64,000 nt of DNA, from NCBI RefSeq assembly GCF_015529805.1, contig NZ_CP064654.1, forward strand, positions 2,542,001 through 2,606,000, given 5' to 3'. The notes beneath the pieces are model-generated. The model worked only from the letters and a program-made list of their open reading frames with translations, made no database searches and had not been told where the DNA came from. This stretch comes from Qipengyuania soli (lineage in GTDB: Bacteria > Pseudomonadota > Alphaproteobacteria > Sphingomonadales > Sphingomonadaceae). The position numbers and the translations under genes were made by a program. Below are positions 27,112 to 36,218 of this stretch, in pieces (the stretch's first letter is position 1; every line of letters starts with the position of its first letter).

Positions 27112-27962
27112 AGCCCTATGCCGAAGTGATCGGCGATCCGATCGCACAGTCGAAATCGCCCACGATCCATGGTTTCTGGATCGCGAAACTCGGCCTTGAT
27201 GCGGATTATAGCGCAGCTCATGTGACGAGCGAAGGGCTGGCTGACTACGTCGCCAGCCGACGCGAGAATCCGGAATGGCGCGGCTGCAATGTCACCATGC
27301 CGCACAAGCAGGCCGTCCAACCCTTCCTGGACGGGATCGACGAAATCGCGAGTGCCATCGGCGCCGTCAACACGATCTACAGGGATGCGAGTGGGCGGCT
27401 CGTCGGGACCAACACCGACATGTCAGGCTTCCTCGAACCGCTCGCCGGCGATCTCGCGAAATCCCATTATTTCCGCATGGCACGAATACTCGGAACGGGA
27501 GGCGCGGCGCGTGCAATCGTGACTGGCCTTGCGGGCCAAGGGTTCACCCTGGTTCTCGCTGGCCGTAACCCGGACAAGGCCCGCGCAATGCTCGACCAAC
27601 TCGACCCGGGCGGCGAACATCATACCACCTTGCTGGACCATTTTGCTGAGGCGACGGACTTTGCATTCGACGATCGAGAAGGTTGCTGCGACCTCGTCGT
27701 CAATGCGTCCCCCCTGGGCATGCGCGGGCAACCCGCCCTCGCCTTCGCTTGGAGTCATGCGCCACCGGGATCGATTGCCTATGACATCGTGACTGACCCG
27801 GTCGAGACCGAATTCCTCAAGGGTGCACGCGCGGCCGGCTTCAAGACTATCGACGGCCTCTCCATGCTCATCGGTCAGGCGGCGGCAGCCTTCACTCGTT
27901 TCTTCGGCGTCGAGCCGCCGCGCGAACATGATGCCGAACTGCGCAAAAGGCTGAGCGCATGA
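27108..27962 (+). CDS. aroE: Shikimate dehydrogenase (284 aa)
   Basis: NADPH-dependent reduction of 3-dehydroshikimate in the chorismate pathway. The shikimate-binding N-terminus reads [19 protein letters not shown], and the catalytic lysine lies in [21 protein letters not shown] and the nucleotide-binding [15 protein letters not shown] are present, with [11 protein letters not shown] and [15 protein letters not shown] near the end. Start and stop overlap maf and coaE by ATGA, so the whole block is probably one transcript from the origin side. Confidence 0.95.
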   Translation: MKPYAEVIGDPIAQSKSPTIHGFWIAKLGLDADYSAAHVTSEGLADYVASRRENPEWRGCNVTMPHKQAVQPFLDGIDEIASAIGAVNTIYRDASGRLVGTNTDMSGFLEPLAGDLAKSHYFRMARILGTGGAARAIVTGLAGQGFTLVLAGRNPDKARAMLDQLDPGGEHHTTLLDHFAEATDFAFDDREGCCDLVVNASPLGMRGQPALAFAWSHAPPGSIAYDIVTDPVETEFLKGARAAGFKTIDGLSMLIGQAAAAFTRFFGVEPPREHDAELRKRLSA

Positions 27963-28564
27963 CCCGCCCCCTGATAGTTGGTCTCACCGGCTCGATCGGA
28001 ATGGGAAAGTCGACCGTTGCGACGATGTTCGAGGCCGCAGGGGTACCCGTGTTCGATGCCGATGCGGAAGTGCGCGCCATGCAGTGCGCAAATGGAGAAT
28101 TGATCCCGGCGATTGAAGCAGCCTTCCCTGGCACAACTGGGCCTGCGGGCGTGTTGCGCGACGAGCTTGGCCAGAAGGTTTTCGGCGACAAGGAGGCGCT
28201 GGCCCGATTGGAGGCGATCGTCCATCCGGCAGTGGCGAGGAAGCGCGAGGCGTTTCTGATCGAACACGCCGGTGCACCAGTTGTCGTGTTCGACATACCC
28301 CTGTTGTTCGAAAAGGGTGGGGCGGCGGCGGTCGACAAGGTCGTGGTGGTTTCTGCCCCTGCGGAGGCTCAACGCGCACGCGTGCTGGCTCGACCAGGCA
28401 TGACGCAGGAGAAATTCGCTCATATTCTTTCGTTGCAGGTTCCCGATGCCGAAAAGCGGGAACGGGCGGACTACATCGTCGACACAGGGACATCGGTGGA
28501 GGAAACCGAGACTGAGGTCATCGACCTCATCGCCCATCTGCGCGCCGAACGAGCAAAGAAATAG
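27959..28564 (+). CDS. coaE: Dephospho-CoA kinase (201 aa)
   Basis: Phosphorylates the 3'-hydroxyl of dephospho-CoA, the last step of coenzyme A synthesis. Walker A is LTGSIGMGKSTVA. The family blocks VFDADAEVRAMQ, IVHPAVARKREAFL and VVFDIPLLFEKGG follow. The length is typical, and its ATG overlaps the aroE stop. Confidence 0.95.
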   Translation: MTRPLIVGLTGSIGMGKSTVATMFEAAGVPVFDADAEVRAMQCANGELIPAIEAAFPGTTGPAGVLRDELGQKVFGDKEALARLEAIVHPAVARKREAFLIEHAGAPVVVFDIPLLFEKGGAAAVDKVVVVSAPAEAQRARVLARPGMTQEKFAHILSLQVPDAEKRERADYIVDTGTSVEETETEVIDLIAHLRAERAKK

Positions 28565-28611
28565 GTGATCCGCAGCACTTGAAATCCGCCCGAGAGAGGC
28601 CGATAGATTGC

Positions 28612-29310
28612 ATGATGCGCGAAATCGTATTCGATACCGAGACCACCGGCCTAGACCCCAGAAGCGGGGACCGAATGGTCGAAATCGGCTGCATCGAAAT
28701 GTTCAATCTCGTACCGACAGGCGCTACCTTTCACGCCTATTTCAATCCCGAGCGTGACATGCCCGCAGGGGCAGAGGCAGTGCACGGGCTTTCTGCCGCC
28801 TTCCTGTCGGACAAACCGTTGTTCAAGGACATGGCGAGCGAGCTCATCGATTTCCTTGGCGATGCACCTTTGGTCGCGCACAATGCCGGCTTCGACTTCG
28901 GCTTCCTCAATGCCGAGCTGGAATTCTGCGGGCGCGAAGCCGTTTGCATGAGTCGTATGGTCGACACCGTTGCCATCGCCAAGAAGCGCCATCCCGGTGC
29001 GAAGCTCTCGCTCGACGCACTGTGTTCGCGCTACGGCATCGATCGCAGCCATCGAGTCAAGCACGGGGCGCTGCTCGATGCCGAACTGCTGGCGCAGGTC
29101 TATGTCGAGCTGAAGGGCGGTCGGCAGATCGGATTGGAACTGGCAGCGGAGATCGCGGCGCGCGAAACTGTCGTTGCAAGTGAGGTTATCGCTGTGCGCA
29201 AGGCACCTGACGGACCGCGCCGCGATCCGCGGCCGCATGCGGCCAGCCAGGCTGAACTGGCACGACACAGGGAATTCATGTCCGGGATCGAGAACCCTCT
29301 CTGGGGCTAG
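28612..29310 (+). CDS. dnaQ: DNA polymerase III subunit epsilon (232 aa)
   Basis: The 3'-5' proofreading exonuclease of the replicase. ExoI is FDTETTG right after the start, ExoII is VAHNAGFDFGFLN and ExoIII is HRVKHGALLDAELLA, so all DEDDh residues are present. The start is the doublet ATG at 28612/28615 (MMREIV); a further upstream start is less likely. It is the last gene of the conserved ppsR-maf-aroE-coaE-dnaQ block. Confidence 0.95.
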   Translation: MMREIVFDTETTGLDPRSGDRMVEIGCIEMFNLVPTGATFHAYFNPERDMPAGAEAVHGLSAAFLSDKPLFKDMASELIDFLGDAPLVAHNAGFDFGFLNAELEFCGREAVCMSRMVDTVAIAKKRHPGAKLSLDALCSRYGIDRSHRVKHGALLDAELLAQVYVELKGGRQIGLELAAEIAARETVVASEVIAVRKAPDGPRRDPRPHAASQAELARHREFMSGIENPLWG

Positions 29311-29379
29311 GTTGCGGAGATGCCGGCGGACGGGGTCGGAAGCGGGATCGGCGGGTAGGACAAAGGAGAAAACGATAAG

Positions 29380-29949
29380 ATGGATATTCGCGTCTCTGGC
29401 CACCAGATCGATACCGGCGCCGCTCTTCAGGAGCATGTGGGTGATCGACTGAACTCCATCGTCGACAAGTATTTCAACCGCGCGATTTCCTCGCACGTCA
29501 CCTTTGGCAAGGGACCGGGCGGTTCCTTCACATCCGATATCGTCACCCATGTCATGCAAGGCCTGATCCTTAAGGGTCACGCCGAAGCCCACGACGTGCA
29601 CCAGGCATTCGATTCCGCAGCGGGCAAGATCGAAAAGCAGCTGCGCCGCTACAAGCGACGGATCCAGGATCGTCACGAGCAGGCCAGCCACGCCATCCGC
29701 GAAGAAGAGGCGGCCTACACGATTCTTGGCGCTCCCGACACGGACGACGAGGAAGAGGTTACCGCCGACAGCCCGCCGATCATCGCCGAAACACGTGCGA
29801 TCATCCCCGAATGCAGCGTGGCTGATGCAGTGATGATGCTCGACCTGCAGAACGCCAATGCACTGCTGTTCAAGAACGCGGGGAGCGAACAGCACAATAT
29901 GGTCTATCGCCGTCACGACGGATCGATCGGCTGGGTCGAGCCGCGCTAG
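29380..29949 (+). CDS. hpf: Long ribosome hibernation promoting factor / RaiA (189 aa)
   Basis: Binds the 30S decoding region and promotes 100S ribosome dimers in stationary phase. The N-terminal domain (about residues 1-105) starts MDIRVSGHQIDTGAALQEHV and contains IEKQLRRYKRRIQ. An acidic linker is followed by the C-terminal dimerisation domain (ECSVADAVMMLDLQNANALL and NMVYRRHDGSIGWVEP), so this is the long type. It lies 69 bp behind dnaQ. Confidence 0.94.
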   Translation: MDIRVSGHQIDTGAALQEHVGDRLNSIVDKYFNRAISSHVTFGKGPGGSFTSDIVTHVMQGLILKGHAEAHDVHQAFDSAAGKIEKQLRRYKRRIQDRHEQASHAIREEEAAYTILGAPDTDDEEEVTADSPPIIAETRAIIPECSVADAVMMLDLQNANALLFKNAGSEQHNMVYRRHDGSIGWVEPR

Positions 29950-29965
29950 ATAAGCGGAGGACAAT

Positions 29966-30436
29966 ATGACCAGGGCCGCAACCACCGGGGCGGCGCGGCA
30001 TTACCGCGCGCTCGAAAATCTCTATGCGTCGGCCCCGGTCAATGCGCTGTTCCGTTCAACCATCGCGATTCCCGGGGATGGCCTGTCGAGCATCACTTTC
30101 GACGTGTCCGAGGAATTCTACCACGCTGCCGGTGCCGCGCATGGCACGATCTATTTCAAGATGCTCGACGATGCAGCTTTCTATGCTGCCAACAGCCTCG
30201 TCACCGATCGCTTCCTCCTGACAACCTCGTTCAACCTCCATTTCACCAAGCCAGTGCGTGGAGGAAAGGTGGTTGCGGAGGGGAAATGGATCAGCGGTCG
30301 GAAGCGGGTCTATGTCGCGGAAGCGCGGCTCATCGATGCCGAAGGTGACGAGATCGGCCGCGGCACGGGCACCTTCATGCGCTCCCACATCGCCCTTTCG
30401 GGGCTACCGGGCTACGCACTGGAAGCTGCAGCATGA
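29966..30436 (+). CDS. PaaI-type hotdog thioesterase family protein (156 aa)
   Basis: A single hotdog fold: a long central helix region with HAAGAAHGTIYFKMLDDAAFYAANSL, then the strands FNLHFTKPVRGGKVVAEGKW and RVYVAEARLIDAEGDEIGRGTGTFM. This matches acyl-CoA thioesterases of the PaaI/YiiD group. The usual catalytic asparagine/aspartate positions are not certain by eye. It lies 16 bp after hpf and overlaps the next gene by 4 nt (ATGA). Confidence 0.82.
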   Translation: MTRAATTGAARHYRALENLYASAPVNALFRSTIAIPGDGLSSITFDVSEEFYHAAGAAHGTIYFKMLDDAAFYAANSLVTDRFLLTTSFNLHFTKPVRGGKVVAEGKWISGRKRVYVAEARLIDAEGDEIGRGTGTFMRSHIALSGLPGYALEAAA

Positions 30437-30771
30437 GCGATGCCCGGCTCCCTGCCCATCTCGAAGTGAGCGCCCTCCTTCGCCTCGTGGAAAGCAACGG
30501 CGGCTTCGCGGCAGTGCTTCAACGCGGCGAACGCGATGCTGGGACGATCATGATATTAACGACTGAGCGTGGCAATAATACCATCTTGTGGGAACGGATG
30601 CCCCAGCTTGATAATTCGCGACCCTATACCCGCTCCCGTACACAAGGAGTTGAAAATAAAAAAGATTTTGACGAGTATATCCAGCGCAGGATGCGCCAAG
30701 ACCCGGATGCATGGGTGATTGAACTGGATATCGTTAACGCAGAACGCTTCATCTCAACCATGGTTACTTAG
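30433..30771 (+). CDS. DUF1491 family protein (112 aa)
   Basis: Begins LPAHLEVSALLRLVESNGGFAAV and continues with GERDAGTIMILTTERGNN and RMRQDPDAWVIELDI, the pattern of DUF1491, a short alphaproteobacterial family of unknown function. The second half uses many A/T-rich codons (a run of seven A near 30657), unlike the neighbours. It is coupled to the thioesterase gene by an ATGA overlap. Confidence 0.8.
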   Translation: MSDARLPAHLEVSALLRLVESNGGFAAVLQRGERDAGTIMILTTERGNNTILWERMPQLDNSRPYTRSRTQGVENKKDFDEYIQRRMRQDPDAWVIELDIVNAERFISTMVT

Positions 30772-30772
30772 G

Positions 30773-30800
30773 TTGACACGGTTTCAGTTGTGACTATGTG
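30773..30800 (+). promoter_or_regulatory. Promoter candidate upstream of the SleB-type hydrolase
   Basis: A perfect TTGACA (30773-30778) is followed after 16 bp by TATGTG (30795-30800). It starts just after the DUF1491 stop and points at the hydrolase gene, leaving a leader of about 160 nt. Confidence 0.4.
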
Positions 30801-30970
30801 GCGCCCCACTTCGATGCGGAGGCGGCGTCTGTTCGGCAATACGGCCGACGCGCTAGCACGCAGACGGGGGATGGCCGGCAGGCCCGCAACGGACCCGATT
30901 ACCACGACGCAATAAACGCGCGTGGGTCCCAGCCTGCGCCAGACCATCAACCGCCGAATGTTTCGGGATC

Positions 30971-31627
30971 ATGGTTCGCAAGACTACCGGCTTTACCGCG
31001 GCGATCGCGGCTGCCGTAACACTTACTTTTGTCGGGATGGATAGTTCCGGCGCAAACGCCCAAGTCGCAGCGAATGCGACTCCGACCACCGCCTCCGAGG
31101 CACCGCTGACCGAAGAGGTCGTGCCGGTCTTCGTGGAGAAGGAAGTGGTCCAGGAGCTTCCCGAGGAAGCTCGAAACGAGATTCAGGAAACCGCCGAGGA
31201 ACCGCGCGCTCAAAACTTGCGCCAGCTTGTCGCTGCCATGCCTGCGACCGGCGAGCTTTCGGCAGAACTCCAGTGCCTTGCTGGCGCGATCTACTTCGAA
31301 TCGCGCGGCGAACCCCTTTCCGGCCAGCTGGCCGTGGCACAGGTGATCATCAACCGCAGTCAGGACGGACGATTTCCCTCCAGCTATTGCGGCGTGGTCT
31401 ACCAGCGCTCGCAATTCTCCTTCGTGAAGGGTGGCCGTATGCCGCATATCCGCACGAGCTCGACCGCGTGGCGCAATGCCAAGGCGATCGCGCGCATTGC
31501 GCATCGCGGTCTGTGGGACAGCGAAGCCGGTGAAGCACTCTACTTCCATGCCAAGTACGTAAAGCCCAGCTGGAGCCGCAAGAAGGTTGCAACAGCGACC
31601 ATCGATACGCACGTCTTCTATCGCTGA
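30971..31627 (+). CDS. Cell wall hydrolase, SleB/Hydrolase_2 family (218 aa)
   Basis: An N-terminal signal peptide (FTAAIAAAVTLTFV...GANAQ) is followed by an acidic spacer. The hydrolase domain begins about residue 95: LQCLAGAIYFESRGEPLSGQLAVAQV contains the catalytic glutamate (YFESRGE). YCGVVYQRSQFSF and ALYFHAKYVKPSW follow. The family contains peptidoglycan amidases or lytic enzymes such as SleB of spores and CwlJ; in Gram-negatives the role is envelope remodelling. Exported to the periplasm. Confidence 0.87.
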   Translation: MVRKTTGFTAAIAAAVTLTFVGMDSSGANAQVAANATPTTASEAPLTEEVVPVFVEKEVVQELPEEARNEIQETAEEPRAQNLRQLVAAMPATGELSAELQCLAGAIYFESRGEPLSGQLAVAQVIINRSQDGRFPSSYCGVVYQRSQFSFVKGGRMPHIRTSSTAWRNAKAIARIAHRGLWDSEAGEALYFHAKYVKPSWSRKKVATATIDTHVFYR

Positions 31628-31652
31628 TTGCGGCCGACGCGTGCTTTGAGCG

Positions 31653-31677
31653 GGGCCGTCGCCAGGCGGGGCGGCCC
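31653..31677. terminator. G/C-rich hairpin between SleB-type gene and exonuclease III
   Basis: GGGCCG (31653-31658) pairs with CGGCCC (31672-31677); further pairing inside the loop is possible. It lies between two convergent stops. No T-run follows. Confidence 0.4.
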
Positions 31678-31682
31678 TCCTG

Positions 31683-32474
31683 CTACGAGTGATCCGCGAT
31701 CTCGACCCAGACGGGGGTATGGTCACTGGCCTTCTCGCGTCCGCGATATTCCTTGTCGACGCCCGCCGCCGCCATGCGATCGGCCAACTCGGGTGACAGG
31801 AGCAGGTGGTCGATCCGAAAGCCATGGTCGCGCTGCCATGCGCCCGCCTGGTAATCCCAATAGGTCCACACACCACCGCGCGGGTTGAGCGTGTTGATGG
31901 CATCGGTCCACCCGTGACCAAGCAGCCGGGCATAGGCGTCGCGCGACTCGGGCTGCATCAGCGCGTCGTCCTGCATTGCCTTGACCGACCAGACGTCCTT
32001 GTCTTCGGGGATTACATTGAAGTCGCCAAGCACGACGGCCGGGATTTCTTCGGCCCAGATCTCGTGCATTCGGGCGCGCAGCTTATCCATCCACGCAAGC
32101 TTGTAGTCGAATTTGGGCCCGGGATGCGGATTGCCGTTGGGCAGGTAGAGGTTGCAGATACGCACGCCGTTGACCTCGGCCTCGAGATAGCGTGCCTGTT
32201 CGCCCTCGCCGTCCTTGGGACCGTCGATCCCCAAGCCGCGCTTGATTTCGAGCGGCTCGACGCCATCGGCAAGGATGGCGACGCCGTTGAAACTCTTCTG
32301 GCCATGCCAGATCGCCTTGTAGCCGATGGCTTCGAACTCGTCGGCCGGGAAGCCGTCGTCCATCGTCTTGATTTCCTGCAAGCAGGCGACGGTGGGCCGG
32401 GTCTCCTCGAGCCATTCCTTCAGCCGCGGCAGGCGGGCCTTGATACCGTTGATGTTGAAGCTGGCGATTTTCAT
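31683..32474 (-). CDS. xth: Exodeoxyribonuclease III (263 aa)
   Basis: An AP endonuclease and 3'-5' exonuclease of base excision repair. The fold markers are MKIASFNINGIKARL, CLQEIKTMDDGFP (metal-binding Glu), YLPNGNPHPG, VVLGDFNVIPEDKDVW and the final ASDHTPVWVEI with catalytic Asp-His. The ATG at 32472-32474 is the canonical start. It lies 10 bp from the A-type Fe-S carrier gene on the same strand. Confidence 0.96.
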   Translation of the reverse strand: MKIASFNINGIKARLPRLKEWLEETRPTVACLQEIKTMDDGFPADEFEAIGYKAIWHGQKSFNGVAILADGVEPLEIKRGLGIDGPKDGEGEQARYLEAEVNGVRICNLYLPNGNPHPGPKFDYKLAWMDKLRARMHEIWAEEIPAVVLGDFNVIPEDKDVWSVKAMQDDALMQPESRDAYARLLGHGWTDAINTLNPRGGVWTYWDYQAGAWQRDHGFRIDHLLLSPELADRMAAAGVDKEYRGREKASDHTPVWVEIADHS

Positions 32475-32484
32475 CGCCCGGACA

Positions 32485-32814
32485 CTAGATGCCGAAACTC
32501 GATCCGCAACCGCAACCTGCAGCGGCTTGCGGATTTTCGACCCGGAACGCGGCGCCGCCAAGCGATTCGACGAAATCCACCGTGCTACCGGCGACGAGGT
32601 CCAGGCTGACGGGGTCGACGACGAGACGGACGCCCGCGGTTTCGCTCACCGCATCATCCCCTTCGGGAGCGGCGGCGAGGTCGAACTTGTACTGGAAGCC
32701 CGAACAGCCGCCTCCTTCAACCGACAGGCGCAGGATAGCGGGCTTGGCCTGTTTCTGCGCGATGGCGGAAACGCGCGCGGCTGCGGCCTCGGTCAAGGTG
32801 GGCGTGGTGTTCAT
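32485..32814 (-). CDS. erpA: A-type iron-sulfur carrier, ErpA/HesB family (109 aa)
   Basis: Receives and hands on Fe-S clusters to apoproteins. The three cysteines are present in VEGGGCSGFQY and in the C-terminal GCGCGSSF. RVSAIAQKQAKPAILRLSV and RLVVDPVSLDLVAGSTVDFV are typical. A second A-type carrier lies in the suf operon at 63356. The name erpA is likely because this copy lies outside the suf operon; IscA is the alternative. Confidence 0.86.
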   Translation of the reverse strand: MNTTPTLTEAAAARVSAIAQKQAKPAILRLSVEGGGCSGFQYKFDLAAAPEGDDAVSETAGVRLVVDPVSLDLVAGSTVDFVESLGGAAFRVENPQAAAGCGCGSSFGI

Positions 32815-32845
32815 CGTCTGGATGTAGGGTGCCTGGGGCTCCGCC

Positions 32846-33277
32846 TCAAGCGGTCTGGATATACTCGCGCATGGCCTCGGCTTCGCTCTGGATCTCGTCA
32901 AGGCGGGCCTTCACCAGATCGCCGATGGATATGAAGCCACACATCGCCTCGCCATCCACGACAGGCAAGTGACGGATGCGCCGGCGCGTCATCAGGGCCA
33001 GCGCGTCGAGAATGCCGGTGCGTCGCTCGACCGTAATCGGCGGCGAGGTCATGACCTCGCCCATCGACCGGGACAGGCATGCATCCCCCTCGCTTGCCAG
33101 CCTGTACACCACATCGCGTTCGGAAAAGATGCCGACGACCCGCCCATGTTCCATGACCGGCAGGGCACCGATGCGACGATCCGCCAGGATCGCTATGGCA
33201 TCGCGAACGGGTGTGTCGACTCCGCAGGATATGACCTCCGCGCTTGTCCGCCCCGCGATCATGGTACCGATGTCCAT
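32846..33277 (-). CDS. CBS-domain protein (143 aa)
   Basis: Two consecutive CBS motifs forming one Bateman module: CGVDTPVRDAIAILADRRIGALPV...VGIFSERDVV and MTSPPITVERRTGILDALALMTRRRIRHLPVVDG...GFISIGDLVKARL. Such stand-alone modules bind adenine nucleotides or NAD and regulate other proteins. The ATG at 33275-33277 is chosen because GGAGGAGG lies just upstream. Confidence 0.88.
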   Translation of the reverse strand: MDIGTMIAGRTSAEVISCGVDTPVRDAIAILADRRIGALPVMEHGRVVGIFSERDVVYRLASEGDACLSRSMGEVMTSPPITVERRTGILDALALMTRRRIRHLPVVDGEAMCGFISIGDLVKARLDEIQSEAEAMREYIQTA

Positions 33278-33390
33278 TGCCACCTCCTCCGCAAGCTATG
33301 TGGGGAGAATGCCATTTTCAGGGCCGAAAAGCGAATCGTGCACACATCAGCCATTGAATCCCTTCAGCCCAATGTCCAAACGCCTTGGAC

Positions 33391-33681
33391 ATGAGCAGGA
33401 AGTCCCCCCTCGATGATCCCCAGCAGGCAGCATTCGCCTGGGCGCGATTCCGGCGGATCATGCGCTTCATGTTCCTGCTTACCATCGGGGTGGTAGCCAT
33501 ATCGCTGGCGCTGCTGTGGAAGTTCGGGACCGAGGAGGTCTCGATCCACTACTACATCGCCGCGGCTCTAGGCATCGGTTTCACCATGCTGCTGGCGAGC
33601 GCGCTGATGGGCCTGATGTTCCTCTCGTCGGGCACCGGCCATGATGAGGCCATCGAGGATCCGCTGAACGACCGCGACTAG
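33391..33681 (+). CDS. Small two-helix membrane protein, unknown (96 aa)
   Basis: A short basic N-terminus (MSRKSPLDDPQQ) is followed by two hydrophobic segments, MFLLTIGVVAISLALLW and IAAALGIGFTMLLASALMGL, and a short acidic tail with HDEAIEDP. It is probably an inner-membrane protein. The ATG at 33391 is preferred over a TTG two codons earlier. Its stop overlaps the convergent ferredoxin-like gene by 4 nt. No family name is recognised beyond sphingomonad hypothetical membrane proteins. Confidence 0.66.
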   Translation: MSRKSPLDDPQQAAFAWARFRRIMRFMFLLTIGVVAISLALLWKFGTEEVSIHYYIAAALGIGFTMLLASALMGLMFLSSGTGHDEAIEDPLNDRD

Positions 33682-34055
33682 TCGGCTTCGGGACGCAAGC
33701 GGTACTCCTCAACAGGCACGCCGCCGATGAGGTGGCGCTGGATGATCGCCTCGAGCGATTCTTCGTTGCAGGAATGGTACCAGACGTTGTCCGGCCACAC
33801 GACCGCGATCGGCCCCGCCTCACAAATCTGGAGGCAGTCGGCCTTGGTCCGCTGGACCTTGCCGCCCGGCCCCACGAGGCCGAGCTCCTTGAGCCGCTTC
33901 TTGAGGAATTTCCACGCAGCCTCGCCCTCCTCGCGGCGACAGCACTTCTGCTTCTCGGAAATCGCGCAAAGGAAGATCTGCCGCTCGACTGTCGCCCCGC
34001 CAATCTTGGTGAGCGCGGCTTCGGCCTTGCGCAGATCCGTGGCCTTTGCAGTCAT
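33678..34055 (-). CDS. Thioredoxin-like [2Fe-2S] ferredoxin (125 aa)
   Basis: Cysteines in IFLCAISEKQKCCRREEG and KADCLQICEAGPIAVVWPD match the thioredoxin-fold [2Fe-2S] ferredoxin domain (C-x8-9-C and C-x3-C types). NVWYHSCNEESLEAIIQRHLIGG is the family ending. It probably carries electrons in the cytosol; no partner enzyme is adjacent. The ATG overlaps the S9 peptidase stop (ATGA), so translation is probably coupled. Confidence 0.83.
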   Translation of the reverse strand: MTAKATDLRKAEAALTKIGGATVERQIFLCAISEKQKCCRREEGEAAWKFLKKRLKELGLVGPGGKVQRTKADCLQICEAGPIAVVWPDNVWYHSCNEESLEAIIQRHLIGGVPVEEYRLRPEAD

Positions 34056-36172
34056 TCGGCGGGCTTCAGCCAACGGTCGAGCCACGCGAACACCGTGTTG
34101 TGCCATTGCAGCGAGTTCTTCGGCTTGAGCACCCAGTGGTTCTCGTCCGGGAAGACCAGCAGCTGGCTGGGAATCCCACGCATCTGCAGTGCCGTGAAGG
34201 AGGCGATGCCCTGCGTATAGGGAATGCGGAAATCCTTTTCGCCGGTGATGACCAGCATCGGCGTCTTCCACTTGTCCACGTGGTTCGCCGGATTCCAGCG
34301 TTCGTAGGCTGCGGGGTCCTCGTAATATTTCTTGCCGCCATGCTCCCAGATGTCGAACCACAGCTCCTCGGTCTCGTAGGCCATGGCCCGGGCATCGAAA
34401 ACGCCGTCATGCTGGACGAGGCAGTCGAAGCGGTCCGACCACTGCCCTGCGATCCAGTTCATCATGTAGCCGCCGTATGAGGCGCCCATGGCGCAGGCTC
34501 GCGTGCCGTCGATCTGCTTGTCGATCGAAAGCGCGTGGGCGAGGCCCTTCTGCAGGTCCTCGAGCGGTTTGCCGCCCCAGTCGTTCCGAATGCTGTCGGT
34601 GAAGGCCTGTCCGTAACCGGTGGACCCATGAAAATCGACCGAGATGACCGCATATCCCTGGCTCGCGACGACTCGAGGGTTCCAGCGGTTCGACCAACTG
34701 TCGTTGAACGATCCCTGCGGTCCGCCATGGACGTAGAGGATGGCGGGCAGCTTGCCCTGAATGCCGTCGGGCTTGGTGATCTGACCCCAGACCGTGTCGC
34801 CATTCGCGCCGGGGAAGCTGAAGCGTTCAACCGAAACCGGGGCGAGCGTGCCCATGCGGCTCATCGCGACATCGGTCAGCGGCTTCGCCTGACCCCACTT
34901 GCGCGAGAGGTACATTTCCGGCGGCGCGCCGATCGAATCGCGGGTGAACAGCAGGCCGCCAGCGCGCAGCGGGACGACATTGCCGATGTGGGCCTCATTC
35001 CCGGCCATAAGGTCCAGCTTTTCGACCGCGCCGCTGCGCGGATCGATTCGGAATGCAGGTGTGTCGAGTACGTCCTGAGCCGTTGCGACGATCCAGCGCG
35101 AATCCGGCGTCCACGCAAGCGAGCCGAACGAGAGGTCGGCCTTGGCCGTGAGTGCACTCAGCTTGCCGGTCTTCAGGTCGCGCAGCATGACGACTTGCCT
35201 GTCGGCCTCGTAGGTCGGACGTTCCATCGCAACGTATGCGAGGTACCGCCCGTCGGGAGAGGGTGCGGGCAGCATGTCCATCGCCTCGTTCGCAGCGGTC
35301 AGGTTCACCGGTGCGCTGCCGGAAAGATCCGACCACCAGATGTCGAGGTTGGTGGAATAGGGTTCTTTCGCATCCGCTTCGCGCGCAACGAAGTAGAGGC
35401 TTTTGCCGTCGGGTGCGAAGGCAATGTCCTCATTGCCGCCGAAGGGCATGGTTGGCGTATCGCCGCTGGGGCCACCGGCCCCATCCGGACCGTCCACGGC
35501 AGTACCATTGTCAGCGACTTCCCCGTTCTGGAGCTGGAAAACAAAAGTGCGGTTGTATGTGCCCGGCGTTTCCCAGTGATCCCAGTGCCGCACGAAACCG
35601 CCGTCACCTTGGTAGAGACGCCCCGTCCCCGGACCGGGCGTGAAGGGCTTTGCGCTGTCATCGCAATCGAGCGAGGCGCACGCGCGGGAAATCTCGGTGA
35701 AGACTGCGATCCGCTTGGCATCCTGCGAGAGGACGAAACCGTTGACCGCGCGTGGCAGGCGGGTGACCTGAGCTGCATCGCTAACCGTGCCATCTACCGC
35801 CACTCGGGCGCGCCAGACCTGGCTGGTCGCCGCGTCACCGCCATCGGCATCGTCGGCGAGGTAGTAAAGCCATCCGTCGCCGCCGAAGCGTGCATCCGAG
35901 GCTTCGAGGTCGAGCCTTATCGGCTTCGCGTCGAGCTGTTTCAGCGAGCGCAGGTAAAGAGCGCCCTTGCGCGCATAGGTCTCCGGATCGGTCTCGGTGA
36001 CCGGATAGACGGCAAGCGTATCCGTGGGATCCACTGCAGGCGCGCCAAGGCGCGGCATGGTGACGATGTCCTGCGCGCTCATCGGCTCGCGGCTCTCGGC
36101 AGCGAGCGGGTTGGCAGCGAGGAGCGCAAAGGCGCTGGCGAACGGGATTGCGACCCGGATGCTTCTTGTCAT
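34052..36172 (-). CDS. S9 family prolyl-oligopeptidase-like peptidase (706 aa)
   Basis: A signal peptide (VAIPFASAFALLAANPLAA) indicates export. The middle is a beta-propeller with WD40-like repeats (for example DIAFAPDGKSLYFVAR and GSLAWTPDSRWIV). The C-terminal alpha/beta hydrolase domain carries the catalytic Ser in GASYGGYMMNW, with Asp in ITGEKDFRIP and His in ENHWV. The length suits acylaminoacyl-peptidase/DPP-type exopeptidases. The ATG at 36170-36172 gives the signal peptide; the longer frame is rejected. It probably degrades peptides in the periplasm. Confidence 0.92.
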   Translation of the reverse strand: MTRSIRVAIPFASAFALLAANPLAAESREPMSAQDIVTMPRLGAPAVDPTDTLAVYPVTETDPETYARKGALYLRSLKQLDAKPIRLDLEASDARFGGDGWLYYLADDADGGDAATSQVWRARVAVDGTVSDAAQVTRLPRAVNGFVLSQDAKRIAVFTEISRACASLDCDDSAKPFTPGPGTGRLYQGDGGFVRHWDHWETPGTYNRTFVFQLQNGEVADNGTAVDGPDGAGGPSGDTPTMPFGGNEDIAFAPDGKSLYFVAREADAKEPYSTNLDIWWSDLSGSAPVNLTAANEAMDMLPAPSPDGRYLAYVAMERPTYEADRQVVMLRDLKTGKLSALTAKADLSFGSLAWTPDSRWIVATAQDVLDTPAFRIDPRSGAVEKLDLMAGNEAHIGNVVPLRAGGLLFTRDSIGAPPEMYLSRKWGQAKPLTDVAMSRMGTLAPVSVERFSFPGANGDTVWGQITKPDGIQGKLPAILYVHGGPQGSFNDSWSNRWNPRVVASQGYAVISVDFHGSTGYGQAFTDSIRNDWGGKPLEDLQKGLAHALSIDKQIDGTRACAMGASYGGYMMNWIAGQWSDRFDCLVQHDGVFDARAMAYETEELWFDIWEHGGKKYYEDPAAYERWNPANHVDKWKTPMLVITGEKDFRIPYTQGIASFTALQMRGIPSQLLVFPDENHWVLKPKNSLQWHNTVFAWLDRWLKPAE

Positions 36173-36218
36173 GTGCGCGGCTCTAGGCCCGCGCGACGGC
36201 AAAGTTAAGGGGGTGTCG

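Noticed and set aside
30772-30970. Non-coding gap before the SleB gene as an RNA gene
   Set aside because: No tRNA-like arms and no terminator; a promoter and leader explain it.
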